Shown one piece after another: positions 62,784 through 64,000 of a stretch of 64,000 nt of DNA (positions are counted from its first letter, which is position 1; every line of letters starts with the position of its first letter). This stretch comes from Manis javanica. Taxonomy: Eukaryota > Chordata > Mammalia > Pholidota > Manidae. Below the pieces are notes generated by a model. It had not been told where the DNA came from. It did no database searches and saw only the letters and a list, made by a program, of their open reading frames with translations. The stretch covers positions 139,677,213-139,741,212 of the forward strand of contig NC_133174.1 in the NCBI RefSeq assembly GCF_040802235.1, read 5' to 3'. The translations under genes were made by a program, and so were the position numbers.

Positions 62784-63169
62784 TGTAGGTTGCAATCCAC
62801 AGATCATTCTGTTTCTATGGGAATTGATTGCCTTCCTTGGAATCTGTGGCGCATGCCACAGCTCACTAAATCTAAACCGAGATCTGTTTCTTGTTATCTC
62901 TACCCCCTCATTGCCTGGCACCAGGGACGACTTGCCCCAGCGACCTGGGGGCAATTATATTCCTGTAGTAAAGCATGTTAATCATTGTGTCTAGAAACTT
63001 GTTAACCCACTCAAGAATATGATGCCTGATCAACAAACATGAGAGGTGCCTTTCCAGCACCGCTCTTGAGCTGGTATGCCTTGAGTCCCCTGGCTGGCCT
63101 ACTCAGGTCTTCGATATCTCATAGCATCGCCTCCTTTATCTGCGGGTCGGAGACGGGAGGAGGCCGACA
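62784..63169 (+). repeat. 3' LTR, 386 bp
   Basis: Begins TGTAGGTTGC and ends GGCCGACA. The polyadenylation signal position has AACAAA (63032-63037) instead of the AATAAA of the 5' LTR. Confidence 0.95.
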
Positions 63170-63174
63170 GAAGC
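63170..63174. repeat. Target-site duplication GAAGC, right
   Basis: Counterpart of 55611-55615, so the provirus is an insertion and not a rearranged segment. Confidence 0.75.
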
Positions 63175-63719
63175 AAGCACTCAGACTGCTGCTCAGTTAG
63201 CACCTGGCATATCAGCTTCTACACAACATCTTGGAAAAGATCACAAGCTGTTGTGCGTCCATTTCCGCTGTAGCGAGCATTTAACCGGAGGTTGCCTCCA
63301 CAGCTCACCTAACCAGATCCTGTCAAGATGACAGGAGGGAAAAAAGGCCTCTGAGCATCAGGCACTACACATCCTGATGTTACAGTTAAAGATGATAATC
63401 AGCACTGGTTTCCTAGTCTGCAGGTTGGAAAAGGCGAGGAGAACAAGCAGGGTGACTGTCAAAGGGCCTGGAGGCAGAGCAGGAGAAAAGCCACCCCTGT
63501 GGCCACATCCAGGCACTGAAAAGGGACCCGAACCCCAAACCCATTCTGCACCCCACCCCCGGACAGCTCCTAAGGAAATCACTGCACTGGGTCGCAGAAC
63601 CGAAACAAATGCACAGTGGCCCCGGTGAATAAGAGAAGGTTGAATAACATTCAGTCAACTGAAAGAAGGTGGCTTTGACCAGTTATTAAAATTATGTTCA
63701 ACATGCTCTGCCTAAGCAG

Positions 63720-64000
63720 GTGGATTACTTCCTAGGGCTGCTGTAACAAATCACTACAAACTCAGTGGCTTAAAATGACACACATTTTCCTCTTACAATC
63801 CTGGTGGTCAGAAATCCAAAATGAGTCTTAGGGGGCTAAACTCAAGGTGTCAGCAGGGCTGGTTGCTTCTGGAGGCTCCAAAGGAGAATCTGTTTCCTTG
63901 CCTTTCCTGGCTTCTAGAGGCACCTGCAGTCTTTGGCCTGTGGCCCCTTCCTCTAGCTTCCAGGCCAGTGGCACAGCAACATCTCCTAACTCTGCTTCCG
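63720..64000. repeat. Old eutherian interspersed repeat, cut by the window end
   Basis: CTGCTGTAACAAATCACTAC, GGCTTAAAATGACA and AGGTGTCAGCAGGGCTGG mark the same family as at 13130 and 44480. Confidence 0.65.

Larger units (their letters stand above)
55616..63169 (+). mobile_element. Endogenous provirus, class II pol with gamma-type env, defective
   Basis: 7.55 kb, antisense to CCNQ. In order: 5' LTR, tRNA-Lys3 primer site, leader with splice donor, gag start, RT remnant interrupted by two retroposons, a 2.6-kb AT-rich non-coding stretch, integrase C-terminal remnant, env SU and TM remnants, polypurine tract, 3' LTR. GAAGC flanks both ends (55611-55615 and 63170-63174). RT and integrase resemble betaretroviruses; the TM subunit has the CX6CC motif of gammaretroviruses and type D viruses. 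All genes carry stops, frameshifts or deletions, so it cannot replicate. Confidence 0.93.
55307..64000 (-). other. CCNQ intron 1, incomplete
   Basis: Contains the whole antisense provirus (55616-63169). 63175-63720 is unique-looking and 63720-64000 is an old interspersed repeat. There is no CpG-rich first exon, so CCNQ exon 1 is beyond the window. Confidence 0.75.

Overview
The window is mammalian X-chromosome DNA. It holds a nearly complete, spliced gene for the plasma-membrane calcium pump PMCA3 (ATP2B3, + strand, coding exons 570-40315) and, in convergent orientation, the 3' four coding exons of the atypical cyclin CCNQ/FAM58A (- strand, 46967-55306). This pair and its tail-to-tail order match human Xq28 (ATP2B3-CCNQ). 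The joined ATP2B3 coding exons total 3663 nt (1220 residues plus stop), and skipping or using a 154-nt alternative exon gives proteins of 1220 or 1173 residues. These are the sizes I recall for human PMCA3b and PMCA3a. I see no Alu, B1/B2, carnivore SINEC, ruminant Bov-tA or equine ERE elements. The young insertions are endogenous-retrovirus (ERV) derived. That excludes primates, rodents, typical carnivores, ruminants and horses; a pangolin-like laurasiatherian would fit, but this is a guess.

Layout: 1-569 is the 5' intron end and 5' UTR of the first coding exon. 570-24136 holds coding exons 1-19 of the pump, separated by introns with old MIR, L2-like and L1 3'-end fragments. 24137-39994 holds two long introns around the alternative C-terminal exon (29223-29376). 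39995-42800 is the last exon with a ~2.5 kb 3' UTR. 42800-46505 is intergenic, with old repeats. 46505-55306 holds the CCNQ 3' UTR and exons. 55307-64000 is CCNQ intron 1, which carries a 7.55-kb endogenous provirus (55616-63169) in antisense to CCNQ. The first CCNQ exon (start codon) lies beyond the window.

The provirus has two ~385-bp LTRs, a tRNA-Lys3 primer site, a truncated gag start fused almost directly to a class II (betaretrovirus-like) RT, a 2.6-kb AT-rich stretch where RNase H and most of integrase should be, an integrase C-terminal remnant, and an env with a gammaretrovirus-type transmembrane subunit. Its surface-subunit remnant has the signature residues of an immunoglobulin domain, which is the most unusual feature here. 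The RT remnant is interrupted twice at one target site by polyadenylated retroposons made from a related ERV transcript. A third copy, with a 32-bp target duplication, sits in CCNQ intron sequence at 51726-52565. Another unexplained structure is a near-identical ~235-bp inverted repeat shared between ATP2B3 intron sequence (23.3 kb) and CCNQ intron sequence (47.7 kb).

The two genes are functionally unrelated: one exports calcium from the cell, the other activates CDK10. They share only their chromosomal location. All boundaries were set by eye from splice sites, reading phase and remembered protein families.
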